Shown here: positions 14,996 to 22,881 of the stretch, piece by piece
Numbering within the stretch: position 1 is the first letter of the stretch
Layout: each line of letters opens with the position of its first letter
Source of the DNA: Micromonospora parathelypteridis
GTDB taxonomy: Bacteria > Actinomycetota > Actinomycetes > Mycobacteriales > Micromonosporaceae
Length of the DNA stretch: 64,000 nucleotides
Direction: 5' to 3'
Assembly: GCF_014201145.1 (NCBI RefSeq)
Contig: NZ_JACHDP010000001.1
Location: 1,550,001-1,614,000, forward strand
The notes under the pieces: model-generated
Seen by the model: only the letters and a program-made list of their open reading frames with translations
The model's database searches: none
Told to the model about the DNA's origin: nothing
Translations under genes and position numbers: made by a program

Positions 14996-17335
14996 ATGGG
15001 CCGTGGTCATGCGGGCGGGCGGAAGCCGTCGCCTGTGACCGTCGTTGTGATCGCTGCGGCGTTCGCTCTGGTAGGTAACCTCGCGACGAACACGGTGCAG
15101 GTGTCGGGGCGTTGGTGGCCGACGGTGGTGTGGACGCTGGCCGGAATGCTGGTGGCGGCCACGCTGGTGGTGGAGTGGGCACGGCATCGGGCCTCCGCCC
15201 ACGATGAGCACGCGGCGGACGTGCCTGGCCAGTTATCCGTGTTCGGTGCGATTCCGCTTGCGGCGTGGCAGTTTCAGGACCGGCCGGACGAGATGGCCAT
15301 GCTGCGTCGGGCATTGGGTGGACGTGGCCGGGCGGCGCTGGTGGCGCTGCCCGGTGCTCGTGGGGCCGGAAAGACTCAACTGGCCGCGGCGTTCGCCCGC
15401 GAGTGTGTCGCGCACGACTACGACCTGGTGGCGTGGGTCAACGCGGAGACAGGGCCGGTGGCCGACCTGGCGTTGCTGGCTCAGCGACTGGGTCTGGGCG
15501 GGGCTGACGAGGACCCCGAGGTGCTGGCAGCGGCGCTGCGTGGCTGGCTGGAGCAGTCCGGCCGGGCACGGCGGCTGGTCGTCTTCGACAACGTGGATGA
15601 TCCCGATACGGTGCGCAAGTTTCTGCCGGCCACCGGCACCGCCAAGGTGATCATTACTACGAACCGGCAGGAGTTCACCAGCATGGCGGGAATCTCCGCG
15701 GTGCCGGTGGGAATGTTCACGCCCTCGCAGGGGCAGGCGTTCCTGCAGACGGCGACGGGTCTACCGCGCGGTGCGGATGCGGCCGAGCTCGGTGTGCGTC
15801 TGGGCTGGTTGCCGTTGGCCTTGGCGCAGGTCGCTGCCTCCATCAACCGGGACCGGTGGTCGTACCGGCAGTATCTTCAGGCCCTGGAGGGACAAAATCT
15901 CGATGAGGTACTACGCCGGCAGGCCGGCGCGGACCATCCGGGGGTCCTGAAGGCAACCCAACTCAGCGTGGCGGGCCTGGACCGCGCCGATCCTATGGGG
16001 GACGCTTCGGCGTTACTGAGAGTGCTGTCGGTGCTATCTCCGGACGGGATCAGCCGCAAACTGCTCGCCCGAGCGCTACCTGCTCTTGGGTTGTCCGGTG
16101 GTCTAGGACGGGCGCTCGAGGTGCTCACCACCGCGTCGCTGGTCAGCCTCGGTGGCGCGGCAGAGGACGAGCACGGCGACGATGGCGTGGTCATCTCGGT
16201 GCACCGCCTGACCGCCCGAGTAATCCGCCACCAGGCCGGCACCGCGCTGATCGAAGCCATCACAACCGCCACGGACGCACTCGACACTCTCACTCAGGAC
16301 CTACCGATGGACCAAGCCGCCCACCGTAGGACCGAGCTGGACGAACTGGTCGCCCATATCCTCGCCCTACGCGGTCACTCGGTTCGACCTTCGCCCCTGC
16401 TCCTCACGCTTTGCCGATGGGCCGCCGAATCGCTACACGATGTCGGGGACGTTGCCCGCGCCGGTTCCCTCCTCCAAGCCACCCGCACCGATAGTGAAGC
16501 GGTGCTCGGCCCAGATCACCCCGACACGCTGACGACCCGCCACCACCTTGCCGCCCTGCACGCGTTGACTTTGGACCCGGGCGGTGCCGTACGTGAGTTG
16601 GAACAGCTCCTCGTGGACCGGCTGCGGGTACTCGGCCCCGACCATGACGACACCCTGGCCACGCGACACCAACTCGCCTACGCACGCGGTGAAGCCGGCG
16701 ACCCGGAGGCAGCCGTCACGGCCCTTGATGAGCTGCTCACGGACCTGCTCCGGATCCAGGGGCCCGGGCACCCTGAAACCCTTGGCACTCGTAACGACCT
16801 CGCACACTGGCATGGTCGGGCCGGTGACCCGGCCGGTGCGGTTCGGGCTCTTGAGGAATTGCTGGCAGACCAGGTGCGTCTCCTGAACCCAGGTCCCGAC
16901 CATGCCCGCACCATGTCGATTCAGCTTCACCTCGCCCACTGGCGCGGCATGGCCGGCGACCCGGCTGGAGCGGCCACCGCGTTCGAGGAGTTACTTGTCG
17001 ACAATCTGCGGGTCCTGGGCCCGGATCATCCCGCCACGCTAGCCACGCGTCGCCACCTCGCCAATTGGCACAGTGAGGCCGGTGACGAGCTCGGCGCCGC
17101 GGACGCCCTGGAAAAGCTGTGCGCAGACCACCTACGCGTGCTCGGCCCCGACCACCCCGACACGTTGAACACCCAGAACGACCTCGCCGGCGTCTACCAT
17201 TCGATCGGTCGCCGCGGCCAGGCGGTCAACCTTTTGGAGACAGTGCTGGCCAACTGCGAGCGTGCGCTCGGCAGGGATCACCATCTAACCGCGACGGTGC
17301 GAGGGAATCTGGCGTTCATTCGGGGGCACCCGTAG
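14996..17335 (+). CDS. Membrane-anchored STAND ATPase (NB-ARC-like with TPR repeats)
   Basis: A 779-residue protein from the ATG at 14996 (GGAGG 6 bases upstream). Residues 12-33 and 40-62 are probable membrane helices (TVVVIAAAFALVGNLA and VVWTLAGMLVAATLVV). The NTPase follows: P-loop GARGAGKTQLA at about 120, Walker B RLVVFDNVDD near 190, and the sensor strand VIITTNR near 217, as in NB-ARC/STAND proteins. The C-terminal third holds six TPR-like units spaced about 47 residues, each starting with a version of VLGPDHPDTL and ending in an ALEELL-type helix. STAND proteins act as ligand-triggered oligomerising switches in regulation, cell death or phage defence. The role here is unknown. It lies 110 bp from the left boundary of the rnpB element. 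Confidence 0.85.
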   Translation: MGRGHAGGRKPSPVTVVVIAAAFALVGNLATNTVQVSGRWWPTVVWTLAGMLVAATLVVEWARHRASAHDEHAADVPGQLSVFGAIPLAAWQFQDRPDEMAMLRRALGGRGRAALVALPGARGAGKTQLAAAFARECVAHDYDLVAWVNAETGPVADLALLAQRLGLGGADEDPEVLAAALRGWLEQSGRARRLVVFDNVDDPDTVRKFLPATGTAKVIITTNRQEFTSMAGISAVPVGMFTPSQGQAFLQTATGLPRGADAAELGVRLGWLPLALAQVAASINRDRWSYRQYLQALEGQNLDEVLRRQAGADHPGVLKATQLSVAGLDRADPMGDASALLRVLSVLSPDGISRKLLARALPALGLSGGLGRALEVLTTASLVSLGGAAEDEHGDDGVVISVHRLTARVIRHQAGTALIEAITTATDALDTLTQDLPMDQAAHRRTELDELVAHILALRGHSVRPSPLLLTLCRWAAESLHDVGDVARAGSLLQATRTDSEAVLGPDHPDTLTTRHHLAALHALTLDPGGAVRELEQLLVDRLRVLGPDHDDTLATRHQLAYARGEAGDPEAAVTALDELLTDLLRIQGPGHPETLGTRNDLAHWHGRAGDPAGAVRALEELLADQVRLLNPGPDHARTMSIQLHLAHWRGMAGDPAGAATAFEELLVDNLRVLGPDHPATLATRRHLANWHSEAGDELGAADALEKLCADHLRVLGPDHPDTLNTQNDLAGVYHSIGRRGQAVNLLETVLANCERALGRDHHLTATVRGNLAFIRGHP

Positions 17336-17444
17336 AAGACCCTGCCACGAGCGTGTCTCCGAGTCCGCTCGATGTTGACATTCGACGACCATCGACACCC
17401 GGACAAAGGGCCAGCTCAAAGCCTTGATCGCGGCTCTAGGCTGA

Positions 17445-17481
17445 TGGGCGGCGGACGAGTCGACCTGTACGCCGGATTCTG
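17445..17481 (+). repeat. Left attachment-site copy (displaced rnpB 3' end)
   Basis: It matches 19582-19618 at 36 of 37 positions, including CGGACGAGTCGACCTGTACG and the following CCGGATTCTG. Read on the reverse strand it is the last part of RNase P RNA, including the 3' half of helix P1. Flanking sequence differs on both sides, so the match is a discrete short repeat, not a second gene. Confidence 0.85.
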
Positions 17482-17533
17482 AAGCAACATATCCTGAGCA
17501 GGCATGTCGTTCGCCTGACACCCGCTCAGGGCG

Positions 17534-18511
17534 TCATGCGCGGAAAGTGTCATCACCTGCAAGGCCCTTCAGCTGCACTCGCTTCTTGGCCACGTTGTAG
17601 GCCCACGCGTAGGTCGAAACCTTGCGATCAACTCCGAAATGCTTGCCGGTTGCCTGCTCTAGAACGACATAGAATTCATCAAGCACACGACCCCACGCGA
17701 GCCCTTCAAAGTCGCTCTCCACCCAACCGTAAAGGTCAATCAACTCACGCTTCACCTGCTCGAAGAATGTGCCCGGAGGACGGACCGGCTCTGGGCCTGG
17801 ATCAGGGATCAGCGCAGGCGCCACTTTATGCATAAGCGCAAGGCGCTTGCCCGCCTCCTTTTCGCAGGCATAGTCGATCCAACTCCAGAAGGATTCCGCG
17901 TCGATCACATCAGGCGCTTGCCGATGATGTTCCTCACAGAGAGGGGCAAAGTTTCGGACATCATTCGAACCGCCCAAGCCATCCGGCACGGCGTGAGCAC
18001 GATGGACCGGCGTCGACCAACAGATGATGCAGGCTGCTTCCTCTAACCCGAGGTAGTCGCTGATCATCGACAGTGGCGGCCTTGACCGTCGACCGTCTTG
18101 AGCCCGCCCCCTGACTCGCATCTTCAGGTTAAGCAACTCGTCCGGACGTTCGTCTGGGTCTTTGATCTCCAAAACTTCAGGAACATCCTCCCGCTGCCCC
18201 TTAGGATTTCGAAACGCCCCGAGCGGCGTGTGAGCCTCCGCAAGATACGGCATCAAAAAGCCCACCAAGAATTCTTTCATAATCTCGTATGCATCTCGGT
18301 CGTAACCACCCGCATCGTTTTTGTGACCCTGAACATCCAGGTACAGGTACCGCTTTCTGCGGGGTTCCGTTCGAGCAGCGAATGCCACCGTTTCCACCAA
18401 ACGCTGCGCGCATCGCTCGAAATTGTCCTCGACGCGCATGTCGTAATAAATCGCTATGCCCTTTTGGCCGCGACTTGGGGAATTCTTCTTCTTTCGGCGA
18501 GACCGAGACAT
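17534..18511 (-). CDS. HNH-motif protein, cargo of the rnpB element
   Basis: A 325-residue protein with a very basic start (MSRSRRKKKNSPSRGQKG). Residues 20-150 form a mixed domain I do not recognise (AIYYDMRVEDNFERCAQRLV; YLYLDVQGHKND). Residues 161-200 form a Cys-rich HNH-type site: CIIC, then HRAHAVPDGLGGSNDVRNFA, then LCEEHH; the CxxC and CxxxH pairs would hold a structural zinc. The C-terminal 100 residues are helical. HNH domains cut DNA or RNA and are common in restriction, homing and phage-defence proteins. Base composition is clearly less GC-rich than the neighbours (for instance around 18240-18300), which supports recent transfer. No Shine-Dalgarno box is visible at the ATG. Function unproven. 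Confidence 0.75.
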   Translation of the reverse strand: MSRSRRKKKNSPSRGQKGIAIYYDMRVEDNFERCAQRLVETVAFAARTEPRRKRYLYLDVQGHKNDAGGYDRDAYEIMKEFLVGFLMPYLAEAHTPLGAFRNPKGQREDVPEVLEIKDPDERPDELLNLKMRVRGRAQDGRRSRPPLSMISDYLGLEEAACIICWSTPVHRAHAVPDGLGGSNDVRNFAPLCEEHHRQAPDVIDAESFWSWIDYACEKEAGKRLALMHKVAPALIPDPGPEPVRPPGTFFEQVKRELIDLYGWVESDFEGLAWGRVLDEFYVVLEQATGKHFGVDRKVSTYAWAYNVAKKRVQLKGLAGDDTFRA

Positions 18512-18570
18512 ACGCGGAGGCTACAAGGCACCCCTGACGGTCTAGCGGCCCACGCCATGGCGCTCGTTCC

Positions 18571-18816
18571 TCATTGCCCCTGCGCCGGTGAGAAGAGTCT
18601 GTCGATCGCAATGCGAGTGCGTTCCTCGCTCGCCGGCATCAGGTGCGTGTAGACCCGGAGGGTGAACCCCGGGTCGGCGTGGCCGAGGTACGACACGAGC
18701 GCTTTGATGCTCTCCCCCGCGTCGGGCAGCGACGAGGCGTAGAAGTGGCGTAGCGCGTGCATCCCGGTGGCCCGGATCGGCGTGATGCCGGCCGCCAGCA
18801 CGGCGGGACGCCAACT
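18571..18816 (-). pseudogene. Truncated tyrosine recombinase (C-terminal catalytic part only)
   Basis: About 80 residues read as the end of an actinobacterial integrase: WRPAVLAAGITP, then GMHALRHFYASSLPDAGESI with the HxLRH catalytic block, LGHADPGF with the next catalytic His, and LRVYTHLMPASEERTR with the nucleophile Tyr. The N-terminal arm-binding and core-binding domains and the first catalytic Arg are absent, and the frame upstream of 18816 is unrelated low-complexity sequence. It is therefore a remnant that cannot recombine alone. Its presence between the two repeats supports the integrative origin of the segment. Confidence 0.8.
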
Positions 18817-19014
18817 CCCGGACGGGGTGCACAGAGCTTGTAGGCGAATTGTCTCGCTCCCACCTATCGCCCCCAAACGCTGCTGCCAATTCCCTCTGTT
18901 GTAGATCAAGGCGCGGCGCGGCGACGGTAGGCCGCCCGGCCGGAAGCCACCGACACCGCCGGACGCCGCCCCCGCCCCGCACCGGGAGCCCACTCATTGC
19001 GGCTGGTCGTCACG

Positions 19015-19278
19015 TCAGAGTTGACCGTGGTCGTCCGACCGGTTGATGGTGCTGCGGATCTGGACTGCCTGCGCACGGGCGGCCTTCGCCTCCGAATACG
19101 CCTGGTCTCGGAGGCGATCATCCCAATCAGGAGCGGCAGCGGCTATCTCCTCCAGGGCCTCCGCTATTGCGTCGCGCCATGCAGCGAATTCGGCCGGATC
19201 GACGAGATCGGCAGGTCGCCTCGCGCGGGTGTTTCGGAGTTGGCGTAGAGCCTTCTTCAGCGAGGGGTCGACGCTCAC
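19015..19278 (-). CDS. Small helical hypothetical protein inside the element
   Basis: An 87-residue frame from the GTG at 19278. It reads MSVDPSLKKALRQLRNTRAR, then PADLVDPAEFAAWRDAIAEA and a long Ala/Glu/Arg helix (YSEAKAARAQAVQIRSTINR). The composition predicts mostly alpha helix or coiled coil, no membrane segment. A GAGAGAAG stretch 7 bases upstream could be the ribosome-binding site. No family is recognised. It may be a leftover regulatory or accessory gene of the element. Confidence 0.5.
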   Translation of the reverse strand: MSVDPSLKKALRQLRNTRARRPADLVDPAEFAAWRDAIAEALEEIAAAAPDWDDRLRDQAYSEAKAARAQAVQIRSTINRSDDHGQL

Positions 19279-19581
19279 TGGTGTCTTCTCTCAACGGGCT
19301 CACCAAACGTGGCCTGCTTTGCGTACGGGTGCCCCGCACGCCAGTAGCCTTCCACATCTCCGGCGTGGGCCCACGCGCCCGTACCGGCGGGACGTCACCG
19401 GGGAACAGCGGACAACCGGGGCCGCCGTGACCAGGAGCGCCGCCTGTTGACCTTGGGGTCGCCGTGCACCCCAGCGAGTTCCCAAGCTGACGGTGCTGCC
19501 CCAAGATCAGGGCGCGCTCAGGGCGTAAACGTCGCCCAATGTTGGCCACCACGCCAACGGACGTCAGAACATACGACCTGG
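19279..19581. other. Right end of the element, no gene seen
   Basis: This 303-bp stretch between the small ORF and the right repeat holds no recognisable coding sequence in six frames. It would be expected to contain arm-type integrase sites and the old promoter region, but I see no obvious repeated motif beyond CGCTCAGGGCGT (19515-19526), which also occurs at 17523-17534 near the left end and may be coincidental. Confidence 0.4.
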
Positions 19582-19584
19582 TGG

Positions 19585-20012
<428 letters not shown>

Positions 20013-20132
20013 GCTCCCATCCTAACGACGGACGCTCCGCCAACACTCCCGCCCCGCCTGGGCAAGATCGCGCAGCTCAAGGGCAGTCCCGCAAATCCGT
20101 CCCGCAAAGGCGACGGCTAGCCTCGTGGGGCT

Positions 20133-20894
20133 ATGGATCTCTCCCACGCCGCGCTGCTGCTCGCCGCCGGTCTCGCCGCTGGCACGGTCAACGCGGTGGC
20201 CGGCGGTGGTTCGCTGATCACCTTTCCGGCGCTGATCGCGGTCGGGTTGCCCCCGATTCCGGCGAACGTCAGCAACTCGATCGCCGTGTTCCCCGGGTAC
20301 CTGGCCAGCGTGGCCGGCAGCCGGGCGGACCTGCCGCGCCCCCGCGCGCTGGCCACGCTGGTGCCCCCCACCATCATCGGCACGATTCTCGGGGCGTTGC
20401 TGTTGCTGGCCACCCCGGCCCGCGCGTTCGAGCTGGTCGTGCCGTTTCTGGTGCTGGGCGCGACCGCGGTGCTGGCCTTCCAGGACCCGCTGCGCCGGCT
20501 TGTCGGTCACCCTCGGGACATGTCGCCGCGTCAGCGGACGGTCGCGGTGCAGACGATGGTCGCGCTCGGTGCGGTGTACGGCGGGTACTTCGGTGCGGCG
20601 CTCGGGGTGATGCTGGTCGCCGGGCTGGCCCTGGTGCTGGACGCGACCCTGGCGCGGGTGAGCGCGATCAAGAATCTGCTCTCCGCGCTGGTGGGGTTGA
20701 CGACGCTCGTGGTGTTCGCCCTGTTCGGCCCGGTCAACTGGGCGGCCGTCGCGGTGGTCGCGCCGGCCACCCTGATCGGGGGGTACGTGGGCGCCCGGCT
20801 GGTTCGCCGGCTGCCGTCGGTGGTGCTCAAGACGGTGATCGTGGTGTTCGGCACGGTGATCGGCCTCTACCTGCTCTGGCGCGCCCTGACCTGA
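20133..20894 (+). CDS. TauE/SafE (TSUP) family membrane transporter
   Basis: A 253-residue integral membrane protein of about eight helices. It starts MDLSHAALLLAAGLAAGTVN with the TSUP signature AVAGGGSLITFPALIAVGLP and the repeat half AVYGGYFGAALGVMLVAGLA, each followed by conserved NxxN/IKN motifs (ANVSNSIAVFPG; RVSAIKNLLSALVG). The family exports sulfite, sulfoacetate or related organosulfur anions; the actual substrate is not readable. It converges on the MFS gene with 13 bp between stops. Confidence 0.9.
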   Translation: MDLSHAALLLAAGLAAGTVNAVAGGGSLITFPALIAVGLPPIPANVSNSIAVFPGYLASVAGSRADLPRPRALATLVPPTIIGTILGALLLLATPARAFELVVPFLVLGATAVLAFQDPLRRLVGHPRDMSPRQRTVAVQTMVALGAVYGGYFGAALGVMLVAGLALVLDATLARVSAIKNLLSALVGLTTLVVFALFGPVNWAAVAVVAPATLIGGYVGARLVRRLPSVVLKTVIVVFGTVIGLYLLWRALT

Positions 20895-20907
20895 CCTCTG
20901 GCGACGG

Positions 20908-22140
20908 TCAGTACGTCTCGCCGACCGGCTCCTCGACGGCGTGCTCCGAGTTGGCGGCGGCCCGGTTCCAGCGGGACCAGAGCACCCGCTCGCCGTAGCC
21001 GGCGGCCATCAGGTGCGCGAAGGCCAGGTAGACCAGCACGCCGACGGCGAGCACCCCGAAGCCGACCCAGAACGGCAGCGACAGTGAGTGCTCGGCGAGC
21101 TTGCCGGAGATGATCGGCGCCGGCGCGGCGGCACCCCAGCGGACCAGGTTGAACGCGCCGGTGGCGACCCGACGGTCGCTGGAGCCGAGACCGAGCGCCA
21201 GGTCGGTGAGGTTGGCGTTGGCCAGCCCCATGCAGAGCCCGGAGAGCACCAGCACCACGAGCGACTCGGCGGTGCTGGTCGAGGTGGCGAAGAGAACCAT
21301 GCAGACCAGCAGCCCGGCGATGGCGACGCCGACTGTCTGCACCGCGCCGATCCGGTGGGCCAGCCGGTGGCCGATCACCATGATGCCGGTGGCCAGGCCG
21401 AGACCCCAGCCGGTGAACGCCAGCCCCAGCGGGACGATGTCCAGCCCCAGGAAGAGCGGCGTGTAGCCGAGCACCACGAAGAACACGAAGTTGTACGTGC
21501 CGGTCACCACGCAGAGGGCGATGAACGCCGGCCGGCGGTAGGTGGCGAAGATCTGGCCGACGCGTACCGGTGCCTGGCGGTTGGTGGGCTCGCGGAGCTT
21601 GAGGGCGGCCACCCCGAGAGCAAAGAGCATGAAGACGCCGCAGACGAAGAACGGCAGCCGCCAGGTGATCTGGCCGAGCAGGCCGCCGATCAGCGGGCCA
21701 ACAGCAAAGCCGAGGCCGAGGGCGGTCTCGAAGAGGCCGACCACCCATTCCCGGTCGATGGCCAGGTTGACCAGCACGACCATGGCGGTGGCGAAGAACA
21801 TCGCGTTGCCCAGCCCCCAGACACCGCGCAGCACGGACAGCTGCACGATGTTGTCGCTGAACGAGGCGAGGATCGCCGCGAGGCCGACCACGGAGACGCC
21901 GGTGATGAGCACCGGCTTGAAGCCGAACCGGCCGCTGGCCAGCGTCGCCGGGATCATGCCGAGAGCCATGACCGCGATGTACGCGGTGAACAGCAGCTCG
22001 ACCTGCCAGGCGGTGACTCCGATCGCGTCGCCGATGGCCGGCAGGATCGGGTCGACCACGGCGATGCCGGCGATGGCGAGGAAGGCCACCAGCGTGGTGG
22101 CGTAGATGGCACTGCGGTTCGGTTCGGAACGCCGATCCAC
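20908..22140 (-). CDS. MFS transporter (DHA1-type efflux)
   Basis: A 410-residue major facilitator with twelve predicted helices. It begins MDRRSEPNRSAIYATTLVAF, shows the drug:H+ antiporter features VDPILPAIGDAIG in helix 1 and LRGVWGLGNAMFFATAMVVL, and the family's loop 2-3 basic region is reduced (SGRFGFKPVL). Likely role: proton-driven efflux of a small hydrophobic compound. It is divergent from a MarR gene with two palindromic operators between them, so it is probably derepressed when the effector, perhaps its own substrate, binds MarR. Confidence 0.9.
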   Translation of the reverse strand: MDRRSEPNRSAIYATTLVAFLAIAGIAVVDPILPAIGDAIGVTAWQVELLFTAYIAVMALGMIPATLASGRFGFKPVLITGVSVVGLAAILASFSDNIVQLSVLRGVWGLGNAMFFATAMVVLVNLAIDREWVVGLFETALGLGFAVGPLIGGLLGQITWRLPFFVCGVFMLFALGVAALKLREPTNRQAPVRVGQIFATYRRPAFIALCVVTGTYNFVFFVVLGYTPLFLGLDIVPLGLAFTGWGLGLATGIMVIGHRLAHRIGAVQTVGVAIAGLLVCMVLFATSTSTAESLVVLVLSGLCMGLANANLTDLALGLGSSDRRVATGAFNLVRWGAAAPAPIISGKLAEHSLSLPFWVGFGVLAVGVLVYLAFAHLMAAGYGERVLWSRWNRAAANSEHAVEEPVGETY

Positions 22141-22157
22141 TCCGACTCCTCAACTAG

Positions 22158-22192
22158 CTGTATTATGCAGGTACTTATTCTGTATCATACAG
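22158..22192. promoter_or_regulatory. Paired MarR operators in the MFS-marR divergent promoter
   Basis: CTGTATCATACAG (22180-22192) is a perfect palindrome about a central C. CTGTATTATGCAG (22158-22170) is the same motif with one arm change. Centres are 22 bp apart, two helical turns, so two dimers could bind one DNA face. The intergenic gap is only 54 bp, so binding would block both promoters. The stretch is markedly AT-rich compared with its surroundings. Confidence 0.75.
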
Positions 22193-22194
22193 CT

Positions 22195-22653
22195 ATGAGC
22201 GACGACCACGAGAGCACCCTCGGCCGGATCGAAACCGAGGTTGCCCTGCTGATGCGGTTCGGCGAGGCGACCCGGCGGGCCACCGGCACCGCCGAGCACC
22301 GGGTGCTCGACCGGGCGGCGTACGTCATCCTGCGCCACCTGGACGACGCCGGGCCGCAGAACGTCTCCGCGCTCGCCGCGCGGCTCAACCTGGACGGCTC
22401 GACCGTGACCCGGCAGGTGTCCGCGCTACAGCGGGACGGCCTGATCACCCGCGCCCCGGATCCGACCGACGGGCGGGGCACGGTCATCTCCCCCACCTCC
22501 GCCGGCCTGCAGCGGATGGCCGCCGTGCAGGCCGCCCGTACCCGGCTCTACGGCGACATGCTGGGCGACTGGAGCGCCGAGGACCGGGCCACGCTCGCCG
22601 CCCTCCTGGGCCGCCTCAACCAGGCCCTGGTAAACCGCAACCGCCCCCGCTGA
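22195..22653 (+). CDS. MarR family transcriptional regulator
   Basis: A 152-residue winged-helix protein, MSDDHESTLGRIETEVALLM. The recognition region reads ALAARLNLDGSTVTRQVSAL, followed by the wing Arg/Asp motif APDPTDGRGTVISPT, both standard for MarR. It forms dimers that repress a neighbouring gene until a small phenolic or drug-like ligand binds. It is divergent from the MFS exporter and the paired operators lie directly at its own start, so autorepression is likely. A short CCACC/GGTGG hairpin followed by a pyrimidine-rich run lies just after the stop. Confidence 0.9.
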   Translation: MSDDHESTLGRIETEVALLMRFGEATRRATGTAEHRVLDRAAYVILRHLDDAGPQNVSALAARLNLDGSTVTRQVSALQRDGLITRAPDPTDGRGTVISPTSAGLQRMAAVQAARTRLYGDMLGDWSAEDRATLAALLGRLNQALVNRNRPR

Positions 22654-22684
22654 CCCACCTCCAGGTGGCGGGGCTCCTTTCCCA

Positions 22685-22771
22685 CCGCCAAGATCGCGCT
22701 CGATCCTGGTTGTAGTGGCATCCCGCGCGGTCCGACACCACTACAACAATGATCGAGCACGATCTTGGCGG
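22685..22771. repeat. Long intergenic palindrome, family member 1
   Basis: An 87-bp near-palindrome between the convergent MarR and symporter genes. The outer stem CCGCCAAGATCG pairs with 22760-22771 over 12 bp, then 8 of 9 bp (CGCTCGATC), a 3-base internal loop, and a perfect 10-bp inner stem GTTGTAGTGG/CCACTACAAC around a 19-base loop. Its right half (22732-22768) matches the element at 61958-61994 in 33 of 37 positions. It could act as a bidirectional terminator, but the copy elsewhere suggests a dispersed repeat. Confidence 0.8.
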
Positions 22772-22881
22772 CAAACCCCGGCAAACCCCGGCAGGCCCAG
22801 GCACCCGGCCACCGGCGGCCAGCGGCCGCGGAACAGGTACGCCCGGGCACCGACCACGTCGGCGCCCGGGCGTACCCGAGG

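Noticed and set aside
17445..17481. A second, truncated rnpB gene
   Set aside because: Only 37 bp match and no upstream RNase P core is present; an attachment-site duplicate explains it better.
18997..19278. Plasmid replication or transfer gene in the rnpB element
   Set aside because: None of the frames between the integrase remnant and the right repeat shows Rep, FtsK/Tra or excisionase motifs.
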